A stretch of DNA of 10,531 bases. It comes from Larix sibirica. Taxonomy: Eukaryota > Streptophyta > Pinopsida > Pinales > Pinaceae. The position numbers were made by a program, and so were the translations under genes. This document shows, piece by piece, positions 6,950 through 10,531 of this stretch (position 1 is the first letter of the stretch; the number at the start of each line of letters is the position of its first letter). The stretch spans positions 5,653 through 16,183 of the forward strand of contig NWUY0300068451.1 in assembly GCA_004151065.3 (NCBI GenBank). The letters are read 5' to 3'. Under the pieces are notes generated by a model. It had not been told where the DNA came from. It saw only the letters and a program-made list of their open reading frames with translations, and did no database searches.

Positions 6950-7245
6950 TTTATTTGGTGAGTGATGCACTCAAGTTAACCTCGCACTTTTTCAAGGATC
7001 ATAACTTTATTTAGTTTGTGGAAGATTAGGTGTAAGTAAGTTTTTCTCATGAGGATGTGATCTCATTTGTAAATACCCTTCCATTGTCAAGGCACTAACT
7101 CTTATTCATCATAATGTGTTAGTTATAGTTAGGTTGGCTTAGTGAAAGGTTATGTCACGATCACTTTATCTCTTATTTATAATTAAGGAGATTCATTTGT
7201 ATATGCATCTCATCTTGTGTTGTGCATTGGATATATTGTAAAAGG
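6950..7245. repeat. 296-base segment, first copy next to an N
   Basis: This segment is identical to 7247-7542 except at one position (A6974 versus T7271). It ends exactly at the single N. Its last part (7117-7245) is the beginning of the LTR-like sequence completed only in the second copy. Confidence 0.9.
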
Positions 7246-7246
7246 N
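7246..7246. other. Single undetermined base between identical segments
   Basis: One N separates two almost identical 296-base copies. This is the pattern left when two contigs whose ends overlap are joined without merging the overlap. Confidence 0.9.
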
Positions 7247-7542
7247 TTTATTTGGTGAGTGATGCACTCATGTTAACCTCGCACTTTTTCAAGGATCATA
7301 ACTTTATTTAGTTTGTGGAAGATTAGGTGTAAGTAAGTTTTTCTCATGAGGATGTGATCTCATTTGTAAATACCCTTCCATTGTCAAGGCACTAACTCTT
7401 ATTCATCATAATGTGTTAGTTATAGTTAGGTTGGCTTAGTGAAAGGTTATGTCACGATCACTTTATCTCTTATTTATAATTAAGGAGATTCATTTGTATA
7501 TGCATCTCATCTTGTGTTGTGCATTGGATATATTGTAAAAGG
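7247..7542. repeat. 296-base segment, second copy next to an N
   Basis: This copy continues without interruption into 7543 and beyond, so it is the one with natural downstream context. The first copy has natural upstream context. Together they fit a single locus collapsed incorrectly into two. Confidence 0.85.
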
Positions 7543-7651
7543 GGATTGCACGCTCAAGGAGGCTTATTATTCATTAACTCTTGAGAATTCTCTAGGCATG
7601 GAGCTATTTAAAAATAATAATTATGCTCTCTGGGAGATTTGGTGCAGAACA
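7414..7651 (+). mobile_element. LTR of a Copia-like retroelement (about 238 bases)
   Basis: The segment begins TGTTAG and ends GAACA, giving the terminal inverted repeat TGTT/AACA expected of LTRs. A TATA-like TTATTTATAATTAAGG lies near 7469-7484. Two bases after the end comes TGGTATCAAAGC, a one-mismatch version of the initiator tRNA-Met primer-binding site, which fixes the right boundary well. The left boundary is less certain: TGTG at 7412 is a close alternative, and a longer LTR cannot be excluded. No second LTR is found in the remaining 2.9 kb, and no gag frame follows, so the element is truncated, non-autonomous or heavily decayed. Confidence 0.6.
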
Positions 7652-7653
7652 TT

Positions 7654-7665
7654 TGGTATCAAAGC
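7654..7665 (+). other. Primer-binding site complementary to initiator tRNA-Met
   Basis: TGGTATCAAAGC differs from the canonical plant TGGTATCAGAGC at one base and stands 2 bases after the LTR end, the usual spacing for Copia elements. After the twelfth base the match with tRNA-Met stops. Confidence 0.65.
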
Positions 7666-8650
7666 GTACAATCCTTGATTGGCTCCTTCAGAACAAGTTA
7701 TCTTTCAATTTTAGCTATAACTTCTTTTATGTGAAATTTAACAACAAAATTTTCAAGGCACAAATAAATAATAGCAAAGTAGCTATGCTAAAAAACTAGA
7801 TTATGGTTCACTATAACTTTGGAGATACAATTTATGGAATTTAGGGATTTGAGTAGTCCAAACCTAGTCTAAATCGGGGGTTTTTGCTAGAACTTTTATA
7901 TCTTAAGTTTGCAAACTCCAAATTGAGTGTCATTAGTTGAATAAAAAAATACATACATGTAGAATGTTGTACAATCTTTCTCTACAAGTTGAACATTCTC
8001 TTGGCACTTCAGATTTGGTCAAATATGTGGCACTAAAGAAGATATATTAATATACTCATATAAAATTTTAGATTCAAAGTGGCCAAAATTTCAGTGTTAC
8101 CTTAGGTAGAATGTCAGCCAGGAAGACAATCTAAAAATCAATGTTTTAATTGACAAGTTTTAATTTAAAAATTTGTTTGGGGTGATTCAAAAAATGTGAT
8201 AAAATTAAAATATAGAACCACTATAAATAAATATTATTATTATCCCACATGGAAAAATATGCTACACAAGTTAAACCTTTAGTAAAATTAACCATAACTC
8301 GAAAAGAAGGTGGAGAGATATGTCCAACTATACAATTTTGTTAAGAAATTTAATGAATTAAATGATAGGTCAGCCAGATAATGTGACCCAAAGAACTTGG
8401 AAATGTTGGGTGTATCGTGGTTGTACATATAGATTGTTTGTATAATATGCATGTGAGTATTAGCAGAATTAAACTAAACTAGTTAATACATTGAATAGCT
8501 GGAGTTTATATGAAGTTGTTGCAGATAAAATATAGATACAATATATTGTAATTATTGATATGCAAATTGTTACTACTTATCTAGGTAAAAAAATCCTACA
8601 TGCATGCAAAACTCTAAAACTTACTGTAGTAATTTTACTGATTGTTTTAT
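7666..8650. other. AT-rich internal or flanking DNA, no coding frame
   Basis: If the LTR at 7414-7651 is a 5' LTR, this is where gag should begin, but all frames are closed repeatedly and no Copia motif is visible. The word GTCAGCCAG recurs at 8113 and 8369, each in a vaguely similar setting. This would suit a non-coding, non-autonomous element or unrelated intergenic DNA. Confidence 0.35.
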
Positions 8651-8740
8651 TGTAAATTCTAATGTAAATTAGAGACAGGGATCAAGTCCCTATGTTTCTA
8701 TAAATAATTGTATAAAATGGGAAATATCAAGTAAAATAAA
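8651..8740 (+). promoter_or_regulatory. LTR-like promoter and polyadenylation motifs
   Basis: In order there are: a direct repeat TGTAAATT at 8651 and 8663, a small hairpin AGGGATCAAGTCCCT at 8677-8691, a TATA-like TCTATAAATAAT at 8697-8708, and AATAAA at 8735-8740. A TATA box followed at once by a polyadenylation signal is the compact layout of Copia LTRs. No terminal TG/CA pair or primer-binding site can be placed, so this is a suggestion only. Confidence 0.3.
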
Positions 8741-9240
8741 GCGTGTATTCTGGAGGCCTTGGAGGTTCCTTATATTATTACTGTGTTATTTAACTGACTG
8801 AGCTCGATGGCTCTAAAGATTTAAATTGTAATCTTATTGGCATAAAAGCCAGTATACTATTGCATCTTTTAATGAATCTAGAAAATTTGGGCATGGTTCA
8901 GAGTAGACAGTGATGTTGGTCAGTGCTAGCAGAGATTTGTGTGTACGGATCGCATGCACAGTGATTGTGTAAATATTATTTAGGAAAGAAATTTGCAAAT
9001 AAGAGAGTTAATTCGAGTCTTTCATTACGGAGGTCGAGCTGCCCATCGGGGGCCTTGGCATGCTATCCATTATCTAATTTATATCTACTATTTTCTGAAG
9101 TATGGGAAAGGCTAGCATCTAAAAGAAACTTGAATATACTAAACAGTGATAGGGGAAGAATGTCTATCCTCGCTATCGAAACATGGAAAGAGAAGAATAA
9201 ATCCAAATAATATGACTGAAAGAAGTATAAATAATCCTCT
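8741..9240. other. Unassigned stretch with a short plus-strand open frame
   Basis: A frame at 8965-9210 is open for 81 codons and somewhat GC-richer in its middle (SSCPSGALACYPLSNLY), but it shows no motif, no conserved start context and no splice partners that I can support. I do not call it a gene. Confidence 0.3.
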
Positions 9241-9434
9241 TAACAATCCATGCAAATTTTAGAAGTATAAATGTCCCTCTCAAATCCAGAGAGCGACCTG
9301 TGGGTTGTTAGGAAATTTTGAAGCGTCTTCACAAAATTCTTTTAACAATCCATGCAAATTTTAGAAGTATAAAATTATAAATATCCAAGTCAAATCCAGA
9401 GAGCGACCTGTGGGTTGTTGGGAAATTTTGAAGC
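9241..9434. repeat. Direct repeat of about 84-92 bases
   Basis: Unit one at 9241-9324 and unit two at 9343-9434 share TAACAATCCATGCAAATTTT, AGAAGTATAAA, CAAATCCAGAGAGCGACCTG, TGGGTTGTT and GGAAATTTTGAAGC. Unit two has 8 extra bases (an AAATTATA insertion). The two are otherwise nearly identical, so this is a fairly recent local duplication. Confidence 0.9.
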
Positions 9435-10264
9435 CCCCACCACCGGGCAGAACGCTAATGTCAAACCTTAGCTAACGAGGCAAGCCAGAGATCTATCTAT
9501 GGTTGAAGCCAAGCGAATTTTCGATGGAAGAGTTGTTGACCACGACCTGCTCCACCCGAAAAGAGGTTAACCTTGCAATGGCATTTCAAACCATAAAAAA
9601 TTAAAGAGGTAGTAGATCAACCCAAATCAAGGCATATGCAAAAGAATGCGTTGGTATATTTCACCTTGAGGGACGAGGCCATCAATCCGCGGCCACCTAT
9701 GCATGCACCGCAACAAACGTTAGTATCAATTTCGAATTGCAAAGATATAATCAGGGCAGCGATATCGTAAGAGAGAAGGGTCTGCGTACTACCTCTGCAA
9801 ATGGAGTTAGAGCCCTGGCCAACAATGCACTCCATAACTTTCATGAAGCATGCCTGCGAGCTAAGCATAAATTAATACAAGCGTAGAGGTGAGCTTACTC
9901 AAACTCAATCTGATGTCGAAGAGGGATGAGTTTTACTTGAGTGGTAGAGGGGCTCTTCCGTGGAGTTACACACATCAACAAAATAATTAACCATTGAATG
10001 ATATCTTACTCATGTGGATCGAGCTAGGGCCGCAGAAGGAAGCATGGGGCACTCCCTAGTTTTTAGCTTTGGGTTAGGGAAACATTTCCCCCGTGGAGAA
10101 AGATCCCCTTTCTCCTTGCAGATCGTAAACTTCCTTAAAAGCACCCTCTCATCATCTTTAATGGAGCATGATACTAGTGTTTTGCTAGAAAATGCATGCA
10201 CAAAAAAGGTCATGCATTTTAATGTTTCCCTTTTAAGTCTGACAGCCATAAAATGATAAAGCAC
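9435..10264. other. GC-richer stretch with unconvincing short frames
   Basis: Base composition rises relative to the window between about 9420 and 9880. A minus-strand frame at 9617-9868 is cysteine-rich (ACFMKVMEC, then NSICRG, then NVCCGACIGGRG), and splice-like acceptor sequences occur on that strand, but the cysteine spacing fits no family I can name. Frames at 10010-10264 are open on both strands, which suggests chance rather than coding. A decayed gene or part of another repeat is possible. Confidence 0.25.
10189..10220. repeat. Perfect 10-base-pair inverted repeat
   Basis: AAAATGCATG at 10189-10198 pairs with CATGCATTTT at 10211-10220 around a 12-base loop. Both arms contain CATGCA, the RY core bound by plant B3-domain regulators, but no gene promoter is visible nearby. 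Confidence 0.7.
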
Positions 10265-10471
10265 ATCCTCCCTTAACTCTCGCTTTTACCTTGTTCTCCT
10301 GTGTGGTTATGGGAGAAAGGCTGAATATCTAGGTCTTGTATGAGGACGCAACATGAGGATTGGTTCATTGATAGCGGTTGGGCATGGGCCCAATCCTTTG
10401 TATTAATATTATATGCTATGCTTGGATAGACTTAATGCTCGATCCTTTCATAATTCTTTTGCATGTTGGTT
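10265..10471. other. Unassigned sequence
   Basis: No gene. GGGCATGGGCCCAATCC near 10380-10396 contains TGGGCC, a motif common in plant promoters and LTRs, but nothing else supports a promoter here. Confidence 0.3.
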
Positions 10472-10495
10472 TATATATATATATATATATATATA
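10472..10495. repeat. (TA)12 microsatellite
   Basis: Twelve uninterrupted TA dinucleotides, then TTTCTG. Such tracts are prone to length change. Confidence 0.95.
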
Positions 10496-10531
10496 TTTCT
10501 GTTATAATAATTATAAATGTTAATTAATGAT

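Noticed and set aside
10010-10264. Overlapping 80-84 codon frames on both strands
   Set aside because: Both strands are open over the same bases, which is expected by chance in a locally stop-poor segment. No motif or conserved start is seen.

Overview
This window looks like non-genic plant nuclear DNA built up from old and partly overlapping transposable-element remnants. The evidence is the AT-rich composition, the absence of any long intact reading frame, several plant-type LTR-retrotransposon landmarks, and small assembly gaps (NN at 2925-2926, N at 7246). A large repeat-rich genome such as that of a conifer or another gymnosperm fits well, but that is inference because no taxon-specific gene is present. 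I find no intact protein-coding gene, no rRNA or functional tRNA gene, no CRISPR array and no prokaryotic features.

Layout. 1-460: AT-rich DNA ending in a diverged 98-base tandem repeat whose minus strand keeps the same short peptide pattern in both units. 868-1336: two diverged direct repeats, the second preceded by a 20-base purine tract, resembling a small TRIM-type retroelement. 1848-2147: a decayed plus-strand reading frame with two internal stops. 2160-2924: an LTR-like or promoter-like stretch with a TATA-like box and a purine-rich leader, then a block of GTACAG-type repeats up to a 2-base gap. 2973-3480: a possible minus-strand exon and intron next to a CpG-dense patch. 3842-4512: a decayed minus-strand Copia retrotransposon, with gag remnants, an in-frame 54-base repeat and a duplicated tRNA-Met primer-binding site. 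4558-4640: a tRNA-derived SINE-like segment. 4653-5438: a recent tandem duplication of about 370-415 bases carrying a 47-base minisatellite.

5439-6949 is largely unassigned AT-rich DNA with one 10-base-pair hairpin. 6950-7542 is a 296-base segment present twice on either side of a single N, almost certainly an assembly artefact. 7414-7651 is an LTR-like sequence with TGTT/AACA ends and a primer-binding site immediately downstream. 7666-8650 is AT-rich and unassigned. 8651-8740 resembles an LTR promoter and polyadenylation region. 9241-9434 is a direct repeat. 9435-10260 is somewhat GC-richer and holds only unconvincing short reading frames. The window ends in a hairpin and a (TA)12 microsatellite.

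The parts do not form a working system. They record successive insertion, duplication and decay. The observations most worth following are the coding-like 98-base repeat, the TRIM-like structure, the duplicated LTR-end/primer-binding-site junction, the minisatellite-bearing duplication and the assembly error.
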